From: Microseira sp041929235
GTDB taxonomy: Bacteria > Cyanobacteriota > Cyanobacteriia > Cyanobacteriales > Aerosakkonemataceae
Length of the DNA: 64,000 bases
Assembly: GCF_041929235.1 (NCBI RefSeq)
Contig: NZ_JBHFNP010000361.1
Location: 76,421 to 140,420, forward strand
Direction of reading: 5' to 3'
Shown: positions 9,406-17,875 of the stretch, piece by piece
Numbering within the stretch: position 1 is the first letter of the stretch
How the letters are laid out: each line of letters begins with the position of its first letter
The notes under the pieces: generated by a model
What the model saw: only the letters and a program-made list of their open reading frames with translations
Told to the model about the DNA's origin: nothing
Database searches by the model: none
Made by a program: the position numbers and the translations under genes

Positions 9406-10544
9406 TCATTTATTTCTCCTGCAACCACCCAATCTTCTCGATCCGCATCCCAGAATTCGCCAGTGGTTAAAGTTTGTTTTGCCCATTCTACATCAGGATG
9501 TTCATCCAATCGTTTGCAACAAGTAAAACCTGAATTCGTATTACTTAGTACGTGAATTTGATCAGGTGTAAGTTCATCCACAATATAGGGAGAATGGGTT
9601 GAAAAAATAATTTGCAGATTGGGGTTGGCTTGAATAATTTCCTTAAAAACATCGATCAATTCTCGTTGCGCTTTGGGATGCAGTCCCTGTTCAACATCAT
9701 CTAGTAATACTAAATTAGGTTGATTAGGATTCATCAAAACAGTCAATAATCCCAGCGCCAGCATAGTTCCTTCGCTAATCGCATGGGCTGGAATTCGCTC
9801 ACCCGTATTCATGTCTAAGACAACTTCTTGCCCTGCCATTTCCTGACTTTCTTCGTAGGAGATAGATTTTCCATCAACTTCGATTAAGCGTTGGCGATTA
9901 ACTTTTACTTTGGCTCGCCTTACCCCTACCTTCTGTACACCAGGGACAATCCGTTGCAACATTTCTTGTAAGGATTGAAATTTATCTGGAGCTTCGTCAC
10001 GGAGATAGTCTAAGGTAGGTGCTAACCCTGAACCATCGAACTCAACTCGCGGCGTAATTGCATCACTGTAAGCAGCTTTGGCAAGGTTTGTAGCTACTAG
10101 CTTAAGATGAACTGTGTATCTCAAGGCTTGGGGTATTGGATCTGGAGCATTGCTTAATGAGCTTTTCCATCCTTCCACATTTCCCTCATCTTCATCGATT
10201 TTCCACGATGCTGTAGGGAACCAAGGAGGATTAACGCTTTGTTGCCATTTATAGGAAGCTTCCCAATTTTTCCGATTCTTGTATCCCCAAAAACCACTTA
10301 CAGTAACAGACATATTATTTTGCCCAATTGTTGTAATAAATTGAGGCGATCTTTCATACTGTAAAATATGTGCAAATGATGAATTATCGTAACCAGCAAG
10401 TCTACCCAGATAATGCAACGCTTGCAAAACTGATGTTTTACCAGAACTATTCTGTCCTACGAGTGCGTGCAGGCGCGAATCATCTAAAATTAGTTTTGTA
10501 GCGCGATGACTTTTGAAGTTACGAAGTTCTAACTTTTCTAACAT
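9402..10544 (-). CDS. AAA family ATPase, OLD/RecF-like
   Basis: A 380-residue P-loop ATPase of the ABC-like/OLD class. Walker A is HALVGQNSSGKTSVLQALHY (about 28-47). The signature-like segment is HAISEGTMLALGLL (about 254-267), and Walker B with the D-loop is NLVLLDDVEQGLHPKAQREL (about 276-295). The His switch is IIFSTHSPYIVDELTPDQ (about 315-332). The N-terminus MLEKLELRNFKSHRATKL is typical of RecF-like ATPases. There is no fused nuclease domain, and the downstream overlapping small gene is the only partner. Such two-gene ATPase modules are often anti-phage or DNA-damage related; that role is an inference here. Confidence 0.85.
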   Translation of the reverse strand: MLEKLELRNFKSHRATKLILDDSRLHALVGQNSSGKTSVLQALHYLGRLAGYDNSSFAHILQYERSPQFITTIGQNNMSVTVSGFWGYKNRKNWEASYKWQQSVNPPWFPTASWKIDEDEGNVEGWKSSLSNAPDPIPQALRYTVHLKLVATNLAKAAYSDAITPRVEFDGSGLAPTLDYLRDEAPDKFQSLQEMLQRIVPGVQKVGVRRAKVKVNRQRLIEVDGKSISYEESQEMAGQEVVLDMNTGERIPAHAISEGTMLALGLLTVLMNPNQPNLVLLDDVEQGLHPKAQRELIDVFKEIIQANPNLQIIFSTHSPYIVDELTPDQIHVLSNTNSGFTCCKRLDEHPDVEWAKQTLTTGEFWDADREDWVVAGEIND

Positions 10545-10750
10545 TTGATTGCTAATATCCTTTTATACAGTTTGATGGTCGATATTATGGTAGAGTGGGT
10601 TAACTTAGATATTAAATTTTATCCAACTAACTGTCAATCAGCCTCGCATATCCCCCAACTTCTACAAAATATACAGAATAACTGGTTAGCTCAATTTTGC
10701 TTGGGACGAACTTCAAAAGCCAATTGAGAGCCATAAAAACAAACATCAAA

Positions 10751-11110
10751 CTATGAAAAAAAATTTACCCGTCCCAGAAGTAAAGGAACTTCATTAGATT
10801 GTGACCAAGCAAAAACCAAATTAACCGGATTAAATTCACCAACTTTAGCCGATACAAGCAACCCACGCGCCGGAAATCGAGCCAGATTACCAGTTAAAAT
10901 AACAGAGGTTGTTTGCTGATCCCAAATAGCACCCAATTGCAGCCCAACTTCATAGGGCAAAACGCTAACACTCGCCCCTGTATCCAACAATCCAGACACC
11001 TCTAAAGAACGATTCTGATAGGTCAAAGTTATCGGTAGGTACGGTACGCGGATTGTTGCGCCCACTTCGTTGCGTCTTTCAACAAAAGCAAATCTTTGTG
11101 CATTAAGCAT
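10751..11110 (-). CDS. Retropepsin-like aspartyl protease-fold protein
   Basis: A 119-residue protein with a single-domain retroviral-protease-like fold. The catalytic-type motif is LLDTGASVSVLPYEVGLQLG (about 61-80), carrying the DTGAS active-site Asp. The second hydrophobic-Gly motif is VPLLLGRVNFF near the end. Such small bacterial proteins would act as homodimers; the substrate is unknown. It overlaps the upstream 75-residue gene by 8 bp, so the two are probably a translationally coupled pair. Confidence 0.75.
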   Translation of the reverse strand: MLNAQRFAFVERRNEVGATIRVPYLPITLTYQNRSLEVSGLLDTGASVSVLPYEVGLQLGAIWDQQTTSVILTGNLARFPARGLLVSAKVGEFNPVNLVFAWSQSNEVPLLLGRVNFFS

Positions 11111-11330
11111 TATTAGGATTCTCAGTCTTCTGATGTTCTTCCAACATTTTTTCTAGTGCCTGGGCAGCTTCAAAAGCGTCATAAGGAGACCAAACTTCAT
11201 AATTTCCTCCATTTTTTAGCTGCTTAAGAGTTTCTTCTTCAGCAATTTCAGAGGATAAAAAATCTATAACCCGCTGTTTATCTTCGCGAGATAGTTCTTT
11301 CAGGATTGGCAGTAATTCCGTCAAAACCAT
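11103..11330 (-). CDS. Small hypothetical partner of retropepsin-like gene
   Basis: A 75-residue acidic helical protein, beginning VLTELLPILKELSREDKQRV, with a central EIAEEETLKQL and a YEVWSPYDAFEAAQAL block. Its stop overlaps the start of the retropepsin-like gene by 8 bp. Its size and position suggest an antitoxin-like or adaptor protein paired with the downstream gene. I recognise no DNA-binding motif. Its function is unknown. Confidence 0.65.
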   Translation of the reverse strand: MVLTELLPILKELSREDKQRVIDFLSSEIAEEETLKQLKNGGNYEVWSPYDAFEAAQALEKMLEEHQKTENPNNA

Positions 11331-11430
11331 AAAATTATGTGGGTATTTAATGACAGTACTTTATCCAACTATATTACCACAATAATTACAAATGCGCGTG
11401 GCACAGATGAACCATGCCACACACAATTTA

Positions 11431-12174
11431 TCAACTACTCAAAGCGCGTAAAAACCGCTGCAAACTCTTGAAAACTCCGGGTTTCTTAGGTGGCAGCGCG
11501 TCGCCTGCGCTGGCATTCGTATCGCTGGGAGTTGGTGCAGTTGCTTGGAATAAAATCCGATCTAATTCCTCGCCTGTGGGTCTTTTATCAGCTTCGGCAA
11601 TTAATTTATAATCGTCGCCAACTTCTAACCAAACTTGCCAAGGCGAGGGGTAGCAGCGATATACGGCAGCGCCTTCTAATGGGCGGATATAGTAACAAGA
11701 TTGCAGGGTTTTGATGAACCGTTCTCGCAATTGCCTTGCTGCATATCCAATCCCCACAATTGCCGCATCTTCTAAGCGGGGAAGCAACATCACCACGGGG
11801 CGTCCTTCGGCTGCGTTGCACAGCTTTTCCACTTCTCCTACTTCTACCGCACTCGGTTCGATTAGCAAGAATACCTCATCTTCCGGTGCCAATTTGTCGG
11901 CGATGGGGGTTCTACCAGTGCCGATATCGTCGATTTTAAACGATTCAGGTTTCCAATCGCGGCGGGCGAGGGCAGCAGCACCTGTATCGGGGAAGAATAC
12001 TTTGAGTTGCATTCCCTCGAAAGTTGGCAGGAATTGTTCTGCTATCGGCATCGCTTTGAGTTCGGGAAATACCAATTCAACGCACAAGCGGGTGTATCCA
12101 TCTGCTAGTGCCGCTTTCGTCGCTTCGCGAGATTGCGCGATCGCATCTTCTAGGGTTTTAGGTAATTCAGCCAT
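11431..12174 (-). CDS. DUF1995 family protein
   Basis: A 247-residue protein of the DUF1995 family, which is shared by cyanobacteria and chloroplasts and has no assigned function. The family start LPKTLEDAIAQSREATKAAL is followed by LCVELVFPELK. The core contains VFLLIEPSAVEVGEVEKLCN and RPVVMLLPRLEDAAIVGIGY, then a YYIRPLEGAAVYRCYP segment. The C-terminus is proline/serine-rich with a basic KKPGVFKSLQRFLRALSS tail. It is monocistronic. Confidence 0.85.
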   Translation of the reverse strand: MAELPKTLEDAIAQSREATKAALADGYTRLCVELVFPELKAMPIAEQFLPTFEGMQLKVFFPDTGAAALARRDWKPESFKIDDIGTGRTPIADKLAPEDEVFLLIEPSAVEVGEVEKLCNAAEGRPVVMLLPRLEDAAIVGIGYAARQLRERFIKTLQSCYYIRPLEGAAVYRCYPSPWQVWLEVGDDYKLIAEADKRPTGEELDRILFQATAPTPSDTNASAGDALPPKKPGVFKSLQRFLRALSS

Positions 12175-12300
12175 TGTTTTGTTATCTGCCTACATTAATA
12201 AGGGTAATCGGTAATGGCGTTCCCAGGCAGATCCGTGGTCACGAGGGTAATTGGTGGAAGGGTTAATTTTTGGAATTTTAACCAACCTACTTTAGAACTT

Positions 12301-12981
12301 TCAATTTGACGGCAAGTTGTCTGGATCGACACCTAGCGATCGCAAGTACGCCGCCATCTGTTGGGCCCGTTGTCTTTCTTGTTCTAATAACAACTCCGCT
12401 TGTTCTAACCGTTGTGCCAATTCCACCGAAGTCAAAAATCTCTCTCCATCAAGACGATAAATTACTAACTCGCCCCCACTCGTATCAAACCGAATTCCTA
12501 GTCTAGGACTAATCCAATTATTCAGTTGCCAAAGTTTAGCTAAATGTCCATTTTGGCGCTGCCATCCATCCAGTTTAAAATTGTCTGGATTGTATAAATA
12601 ATACTCTTCCACCCCGTAGGTATCGTAAAACTCTAACTTGCGTTCCATCTCTTCAGCATCGTTGCTAGGAGAAAGGATTTCAAACACAACTTGGGGTGGG
12701 ATATTCTCTTCTTGCCATTGTTTATAAGACCCTCGTTTTCCTTTTGGTCTACCGAATACTACCATCACATCGGGCGCTGCTGGCGAAACTAATTGAGAAC
12801 GGACAGGATACCAAAGCAAATCCCCGGCGATGAAAGCATTAGGATCGCTAGCAAAGAGAATCTCCAAGTTCTCTTTAATAATGACAATCCAACGATACTG
12901 TTCTGTGTTATCTGCCATTGGTTTACCATCCCTATCGGGATAGCGGCGATCGGAAATATCTGTAGAATAAAAGGTAGTCAT
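12301..12981 (-). CDS. Uma2 family (DUF820) endonuclease-like protein
   Basis: A 226-residue Uma2/DUF820 protein. Visible core motifs are FASDPNAFIAGDLLWYPV, then APDVMVVFGRPKG, IPPQVVFEILSPSN and VEEYYLYNPDN, which carry the acidic and Lys residues of the predicted PD-(D/E)XK-like site. The C-terminus is a coiled-coil-like helix rich in Glu, Gln and Arg, ending in AAYLRSLGVDPDN, the same tail type as the other family members here. Its role is unknown. Confidence 0.85.
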   Translation of the reverse strand: MTTFYSTDISDRRYPDRDGKPMADNTEQYRWIVIIKENLEILFASDPNAFIAGDLLWYPVRSQLVSPAAPDVMVVFGRPKGKRGSYKQWQEENIPPQVVFEILSPSNDAEEMERKLEFYDTYGVEEYYLYNPDNFKLDGWQRQNGHLAKLWQLNNWISPRLGIRFDTSGGELVIYRLDGERFLTSVELAQRLEQAELLLEQERQRAQQMAAYLRSLGVDPDNLPSN

Positions 12982-13005
12982 CGCAATTTTACCCAGCTTT
13001 TTAGA

Positions 13006-14172
13006 TTAGATTTTACATAAGGCAGGTTCTGGCATCAATCTTGCCAAAACTTGCTTTAATACCATCGCCGTCCAGTCAATATCTGCTTCTTCTGTATGGC
13101 GTCCCAAAGTTATCCGAATTCCGCCTTTTGCCACATTTGAACTGTATCCCATTGCTAACAAAGTCGGACTGGGATTGAGTTTCCCACTGTTGCAAGCAGC
13201 ACCCGCGCTAATACCAATTCCCGCTAAGTTCATCTGACGCACAATTGTTCTGCCGCTGAGTTGTTCCCCATCCGCGTCTTGCAAGCAAAAACTCACGTGA
13301 TGGGGTAAGCGGTGCAAGCGGTGTCCCGTGGGGATTAATCTGGGTGTATCGGCGAGGAGATCGAAGAAGCGATCGCGCAACGCTATCAACCTAAATGTCT
13401 CCGTTGTTACAAGATCCGCCGCCAGTTCCGCCGCCACGCCAAAACCGACGATATTCGGCACCGCTTGCGTCCCGGAACGCCAGCGCATTTCTTGTCCCCC
13501 GCCACCCAGCAACGGCACCAATTCCACCCCCGGACGCAGGTAAAGCGCCCCCGACCCTTGCGGGCCGTAGATTTTATGACTCGAAAGCGAAAGCAAATCT
13601 ACGGGTAACTGTTGCACGTCGAGGGGCAACCGTCCCGCGACTTGCACTGCATCTGTATGAAATAACACGCCTTGGTTACGTGCAATCTCTGAAAGCGCTT
13701 CAATCGGTTGCAGCGTTCCAACTTCGCTTTGACCAAAAATAATCGAAACTAGAACCGTATTCGGTTGCAAGGCATTTTCTAAATCGCAAGGATTCACCCG
13801 TCCCCAATTATCCACAGGTAATCGCGTCACTTGCCATCCCCATTTTTCCAGCAAGCGGGCGGGTTCGGATACGGCGGAATGCTCGACGCTGGAGATAATG
13901 ATATGTTGGGGTTGGCTGTAACGTCGCGCCACGCCCATTATTGCTAGATTATCCGCTTCCGTCCCGCCAGAGGTGAATATAATCGACTCGGCGGGGGCGT
14001 TAATTAACCCAGCAACTTGCATTCTCGCTTGTTCCAACAAGGTTGCAGCCCGCCCTCCCCACTCATGTAAGCTGGAAGGATTGCCCCACTGTTGGGTCAG
14101 GACATGCTGCATTGCTGCGATCGCTTCTTCACGGGTTGGTGTTGTCGCGCTATAGTCCAAGTAAATTTGCAT
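13006..14172 (-). CDS. Cysteine desulfurase (NifS/IscS-type, PLP-dependent)
   Basis: A class V aminotransferase-fold enzyme of about 388 residues that mobilises sulfur from cysteine for Fe-S cluster or other thio-cofactor synthesis. The start MQIYLDYSATTPTREEAIAA is the family N-terminus, so the longer upstream frame is ignored. Other motifs are FTSGGTEADNLAIMG (about 67-81), VEHSAVSEPAR, LFHTDAVQVAG and the PLP-lysine in SLSSHKIYGPQGSGALYL (about 196-213). The catalytic-loop Cys is in GISAGAACNSGKLNPS (about 320-335). Housekeeping IscS or a NifS-like paralogue cannot be told apart here. It is divergent from the Ycf46-like gene. Confidence 0.93.
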   Translation of the reverse strand: MQIYLDYSATTPTREEAIAAMQHVLTQQWGNPSSLHEWGGRAATLLEQARMQVAGLINAPAESIIFTSGGTEADNLAIMGVARRYSQPQHIIISSVEHSAVSEPARLLEKWGWQVTRLPVDNWGRVNPCDLENALQPNTVLVSIIFGQSEVGTLQPIEALSEIARNQGVLFHTDAVQVAGRLPLDVQQLPVDLLSLSSHKIYGPQGSGALYLRPGVELVPLLGGGGQEMRWRSGTQAVPNIVGFGVAAELAADLVTTETFRLIALRDRFFDLLADTPRLIPTGHRLHRLPHHVSFCLQDADGEQLSGRTIVRQMNLAGIGISAGAACNSGKLNPSPTLLAMGYSSNVAKGGIRITLGRHTEEADIDWTAMVLKQVLARLMPEPALCKI

Positions 14173-14324
14173 CGGTTTTTGGGGGGCTAGGGAATAGGGA
14201 TTTCCTCTTCTATCTTCCCTCTTACTTGTCTCTGTGATAGTACACCATGGTATATAATACAAAATATTTTACAAGTGTAATCATAAAAAACAGATGTACG
14301 GGGTAGCGATCGCGTAGAGGTCAG

Positions 14325-15929
14325 ATGAACAAACAGCAGCAGTCACATGAAAATACACCGCATCAGGCATTAGTGCAACAGCTAGATTTAATGATTCGGG
14401 CGCGTTATCCGCTGCTGTACGTGGTGACGGCGGAAGAAGACCCGGTTGAGGAAGTATTGTATCAGGTTGCCGAACAGCAGGAGCAGCGCAAATTATTATT
14501 TTGGGATATTGTACGCGGGTGGGATGATAACGGTGCCGATAAAGGATCGGTGATGGCGGCGTTGGGGAGAATTGCTAAAGCCGCTGGGCAAGATTCTACT
14601 ATTTTTGTGCTGCGGGATTTGCACCCTTATTTAAGAATGCATTATCCTTACAGCGATAAGCATTCTCCGATTGTCCGGGAGTTGCGGAATTTGATGGTGG
14701 GGTTGAAGACTTCGCGTCAAACTTTAATCCTGACTTCTCACGTTTTAGAATTACCCGCCGAATTGCGAGAAGAAACGACAGTAATTGATTTCCCGTTACC
14801 AGATGTGCGGGAAATTGATTACTTAATCAACCTATTGGTAGTCAAGAGCAAACTCAAAGTTAGCGGATTAGCCAAAGAACAGTTAATAAAAGCATGTCAG
14901 GGATTAAGTCGCGCCAGAATCAGTCGAGTTTTGGCGAAAGCATTGGCGGCGAAACAACAAGTAGACGATACGGATATTGCCCTGATCTTGGAAGAGAAAA
15001 AGCAAGCGATTCGCCAAACGGAAATCTTAGAGTTTTTCACCACCAAAGAATCCCTCAAAACTGTGGGTGGATTGGACAATCTCAAACAGTGGGTGCGGAT
15101 GCGGCAAGAGGCATTTACCGAAGAAGCCAGAAAATACGGAATTCCTAACCCTAAAGGCGTGTTACTTGTGGGAATTCAAGGCACGGGGAAATCGCTTTCG
15201 GCTAAAACAATTGCCCACGAATGGAGGTTGCCTTTATTGCGCTTAGATACCGGGCGATTATTTGGCGGAATAGTCGGGGAAAGCGAAAGCCGCGTGCGAC
15301 AGTTAATTCAAATTTGCGAAGCCACAGCACCCTGCGTCTTGTGGATCGATGAAATAGATAAAGCCTTCGGAAATATCACCGCCGGATATGATGGAGATTC
15401 GGGAACTTCTCGCCGGGTTTTTGGTAGTTTGATTACCTGGATGCAGGAGAAAACCACGCCGGTATTTATCGTAGCGACGGCGAATAACGTGCAAATATTG
15501 CCAGCGGAGTTGTTAAGAAAAGGGAGATTTGATGAAATATTCTTTTTAAATTTGCCTACAGAAGCAGAACGGCAAGATATATTTAAAGTACAATTGCAGC
15601 GCTTGCGCCCCAGTCGTTTGCGGGAATTTGACTTAGGATTGTTAGCCAGAAATGCCAAAGAATTCAGCGGGGCTGAAATTGAACAGGTAATAATCGATGC
15701 GATGTATCGGGCGTTTGGGAATAATAAGCAAGATTTCACCACCGTGGATATTTTACGGGCAATAGAAGAGACAGTGCCATTGGCTGCGATCGCGCGTCAC
15801 CAAATCCAAGAATTGAAACAATGGGCAGCCGAAGCAGGCGCGCGAACAGCATCTAAAGATACCCACTTAGCGGAGGAATTAAAACAATACACAATTCAAA
15901 AAGGAATCGGGCCATTAGAAGTAGATTAA
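14325..15929 (+). CDS. AAA+ ATPase, Ycf46-like
   Basis: A 534-residue AAA+ protein of the Ycf46 type conserved in cyanobacteria and algal plastids. The N-terminal domain (about 12-200) is RecA-like and degenerate, beginning LVQQLDLMIRARYPLLYVVT. The linker (about 200-250) leads to the AAA module. Walker A is GVLLVGIQGTGKSLSAKTIA (about 278-297) and Walker B is CVLWIDEIDKAFG (about 340-352). Sensor-1/arginine-finger segments are TPVFIVATANNVQILPAELL and RKGRFDEIFFLNLP. In the literature Ycf46 is linked to CO2 responses or photosynthesis-related remodelling; the substrate is unknown. The DUF1257 genes that follow are frequent neighbours. Confidence 0.88.
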   Translation: MNKQQQSHENTPHQALVQQLDLMIRARYPLLYVVTAEEDPVEEVLYQVAEQQEQRKLLFWDIVRGWDDNGADKGSVMAALGRIAKAAGQDSTIFVLRDLHPYLRMHYPYSDKHSPIVRELRNLMVGLKTSRQTLILTSHVLELPAELREETTVIDFPLPDVREIDYLINLLVVKSKLKVSGLAKEQLIKACQGLSRARISRVLAKALAAKQQVDDTDIALILEEKKQAIRQTEILEFFTTKESLKTVGGLDNLKQWVRMRQEAFTEEARKYGIPNPKGVLLVGIQGTGKSLSAKTIAHEWRLPLLRLDTGRLFGGIVGESESRVRQLIQICEATAPCVLWIDEIDKAFGNITAGYDGDSGTSRRVFGSLITWMQEKTTPVFIVATANNVQILPAELLRKGRFDEIFFLNLPTEAERQDIFKVQLQRLRPSRLREFDLGLLARNAKEFSGAEIEQVIIDAMYRAFGNNKQDFTTVDILRAIEETVPLAAIARHQIQELKQWAAEAGARTASKDTHLAEELKQYTIQKGIGPLEVD

Positions 15930-15946
15930 ACTAACATCTTGCGCCT

Positions 15947-16205
15947 GTAGCCTACAGCCTGAAGGCTGTGGCTACACAAACAAAGTCCGCCTGCGCGGAC
16001 TGGGAAAACTAACAGCCTACAGCCTGAAGGCTGTGGCTACACAAACAAAGTCCGCCTGCGCGGACTGGGAAAACTAACACAAAAGCCTGCGGAGGCAGGC
16101 TTCGGTTGTGTAGCCCCAGCCTTCAGGCTGTGGGCGATCTAACACAAAAGCCTGCGGAGGCAGGCTTCGCTTGTGTAGCCCCAGCCTTCAGGCTGTGGGC
16201 GATCA
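15947..16205. repeat. Paired 65-bp direct repeats in inverted arrangement
   Basis: Two near-identical 65-bp units (GCCTGAAGGCTGTGGCTACA ... GGACTGGGAAAACTAACA) lie in tandem. They are followed by two tandem 65-bp units of a related inverted type (ACAAAAGCCTGCGGAGGCAG ... CCTTCAGGCTGTGGGCGATC). Each unit contains a short perfect hairpin (AGTCCGC/GCGGACT or GCCTGC/GCAGGC). The two halves can pair through AGCCTGAAGGCTG/CAGCCTTCAGGCT. The spacer separates the Ycf46-like and DUF1257 genes. Confidence 0.85.
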
Positions 16206-16253
16206 AACGCAAGATAGCAATTGAACCAACTATCGCAAAGGAGAATTAAAATT

Positions 16254-16667
16254 ATGTCTCACTTTACCGCTATCAAAACCCAAATCCGCGATGTAAATGC
16301 CCTAGTAAAAGCCCTAGAAGATATCGGCTTCAAAGATCAACTCGAAATTCACCAAACAGCCCAAGGACTTTACGGCTTTCAAGACGACTTGCGGAAAGAA
16401 ACCGCAGAAGTAATTATCCGCCGCAAATACCTGGGTGCAGCAAGTAACGATCTCGGCTTTAAAAAGCAAGAAGATGGAACCTATGAAGCCGTGATTTCTT
16501 CCTACGATCGCGCCTACAATTATGGACAGCAATGGGTGAACGAACTAACCCAACGCTACGGCTATCACATGCTGATGGCAACCGCACCCGCCCAAGGGTT
16601 TACCATTGAAGAAGAAGAAACTTTAGCAGATGGTACGATTCGGGTAGTTGTAGGACGCTGGGTGTAG
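16254..16667 (+). CDS. DUF1257 family protein (first copy)
   Basis: A 137-residue protein of the DUF1257 (Ycf35-like) family found in cyanobacteria and plastids. The start MSHFTAIKTQIRDVNALVKA is the family N-terminus and sits 11 bp after AAAGGAG, so the earlier TTG in frame is rejected. The C-terminal half has YGYHMLMATAPAQGFTIEEE, then DGTIRVVVGRWV, the most conserved block. Its function is unknown. It is paralogous to the next gene, and the two ends match closely. Confidence 0.88.
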   Translation: MSHFTAIKTQIRDVNALVKALEDIGFKDQLEIHQTAQGLYGFQDDLRKETAEVIIRRKYLGAASNDLGFKKQEDGTYEAVISSYDRAYNYGQQWVNELTQRYGYHMLMATAPAQGFTIEEEETLADGTIRVVVGRWV

Positions 16668-16674
16668 GAAAAAC

Positions 16675-16796
16675 CTATCCCCCCAGCCCCCTTCCCTGCA
16701 AGGGAAGGGGGGGCAAGAATGCCCCTCTCCTCCCAGAGGAGAGGGCAGAATTCTTGCCCCCCTCTCCTCGCAGGAGAGGGGCTGGGGGAGAGGTCG
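16675..16796. repeat. G/C-rich dispersed hairpin repeat
   Basis: Alternating C-rich and G-rich blocks (CCCCCAGCCCCCTTCCCTGC ... AGGAGAGGGGCTGGGGGAGA) form two nested inverted repeats between the two DUF1257 genes. The same family occurs at about 2365-2440. It could fold in the transcript of the pair. Confidence 0.8.
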
Positions 16797-16822
16797 ATCT
16801 CAAATCTGAAATTGGAGAAATT

Positions 16823-17197
16823 ATGTCGCATTTCACCACAATCAAAGTCCAAATCAAAAACGGCGAAATCTTGCACCAAGTCTTAGAAGAATTGGGGCAT
16901 AAAGTCGAGTGCAATACCTTCGTGCGCGGATATCAAGGCGATACCACTGAGGCAGAATATGTCATTCGCCAGACAAATGGTTACGACTTGGGCTTTCGCC
17001 GCCAGGGTGAAAATTATGCATTGGTAGCAGATTTTTGGGGCGCGAGAATTAATCAGCAAGAATTTATTAATTCAATTTCCCAAAAATATGCTCACAAAAC
17101 CTTGATGGCGACGGTACGCGACCAAGGTTTTAACGTCGAAGACGAAGAAATCCTAGAAGATGGAACCGTGCGCGTAGTTGTAGGGCGCTGGGTGTAA
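16823..17197 (+). CDS. DUF1257 family protein (second copy)
   Basis: A 124-residue DUF1257 paralogue of the preceding gene, with the N-terminus MSHFTTIKVQIKNGEILHQV and the C-terminal DGTVRVVVGRWV almost identical to it. The middle is diverged and lacks about 13 residues. The ATG at 16823 follows TTGGAGAAATT, a good Shine-Dalgarno; the upstream in-frame extension is repeat DNA. Tandem duplication followed by divergence is likely. Its function is unknown. Confidence 0.88.
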   Translation: MSHFTTIKVQIKNGEILHQVLEELGHKVECNTFVRGYQGDTTEAEYVIRQTNGYDLGFRRQGENYALVADFWGARINQQEFINSISQKYAHKTLMATVRDQGFNVEDEEILEDGTVRVVVGRWV

Positions 17198-17308
17198 GGA
17201 ATTGCAGATTTTAGATTTCAGATTTCAGATTTTTGAATTAAATTTGAAATCTGAAATCGCAAATTTTCAATTGCAGCTAGTGGCTCAAAATTAAAGGAGA
17301 CTAAACTG

Positions 17309-17578
17309 ATGAATATATCCTTTACTCTAGAACAGGAAAAGTTCGTTCAAGAAAAACTCAAAAGTGGTAGATATGAAACAGTTGAACAGCTAATCTCGCA
17401 AGCATTACAATTGTTAGAAGAACGCGATCGCGCCTTGGATGAGAGGCGACTTGAAGAACTCCGTCAGAAAATCGCCAGTGCTAACGAGCAAATTGCTAGG
17501 GGACAAGTCACTGATGGCGAGGTTGTCTTTGAGAGATTCCGCGAGAAAATTCGCAGGATTGCGGAGTCTCAACCATGA
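17309..17578 (+). CDS. Type II antitoxin, ParD family
   Basis: An 89-residue ParD-type antitoxin. The ribbon-helix-helix N-terminus MNISFTLEQEKFVQEKLKSG is followed by YETVEQLISQALQLLEER (about 24-41), the canonical ParD pattern. The rest is a flexible charged toxin-binding tail. AAAGGAG lies 8 bp before the ATG. Its TGA overlaps the ATG of a ParE-like reading frame (ATGA), but that toxin gene is cut short. The antitoxin is therefore an orphan unless another ParE is served elsewhere. Confidence 0.88.
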   Translation: MNISFTLEQEKFVQEKLKSGRYETVEQLISQALQLLEERDRALDERRLEELRQKIASANEQIARGQVTDGEVVFERFREKIRRIAESQP

Positions 17579-17658
17579 GCAGTTATGCGTTCTCCGATGA
17601 TGCAATTCAAGATTTAGATGAAATTTGCGAGCCTTGCCACGCCAGTAGGGTGCGTTAG
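17575..17658 (+). pseudogene. Truncated ParE-like toxin
   Basis: The frame starts at the ATG that overlaps the parD stop and reads SSYAFSDDAIQDLDEICE, the normal beginning of a ParE toxin. After about 19 codons it runs into GCCAGTAGGGTGCGTTAGCG, a dispersed repeat, and stops. A normal ParE has about 95 residues, so nearly all of the fold is missing. No ParE-like remainder is recognisable downstream. Confidence 0.8.
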
Positions 17659-17711
17659 CGGTAGCGTAACGCACCATTAATTTTAACTTGTATCAATCAA
17701 ATAAATATTAT

Positions 17712-17873
17712 ATGGCTCTATCCTATAAAGCAACGAAGTTTATTATCGAAGCCATTGAATATCAGATGAAAGCATACCAAGAACGTCTTGATATGAACAA
17801 TCTTGATGAAGATGAAGCTGCCGATATCGGCAATGATTATTGGTTTTTAGACGCTCGACCTACAGATTTATAG
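17712..17873 (+). CDS. Small hypothetical protein
   Basis: A 53-residue acidic protein, starting MALSYKATKFIIEAIEYQMK and ending with NLDEDEAADIGNDYWFLDA. The pattern of one long amphipathic helix followed by an acidic segment is common in small cyanobacterial orphan proteins. I recognise no family. It starts 53 bp after the broken toxin, so it may be a remnant neighbour rather than part of that operon. Confidence 0.5.
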   Translation: MALSYKATKFIIEAIEYQMKAYQERLDMNNLDEDEAADIGNDYWFLDARPTDL

Positions 17874-17875
17874 CA

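Noticed and set aside
15303..15742. Minus-strand frames within the AAA+ gene
   Set aside because: They overlap the clear Walker A/B coding sequence and have no recognisable features.
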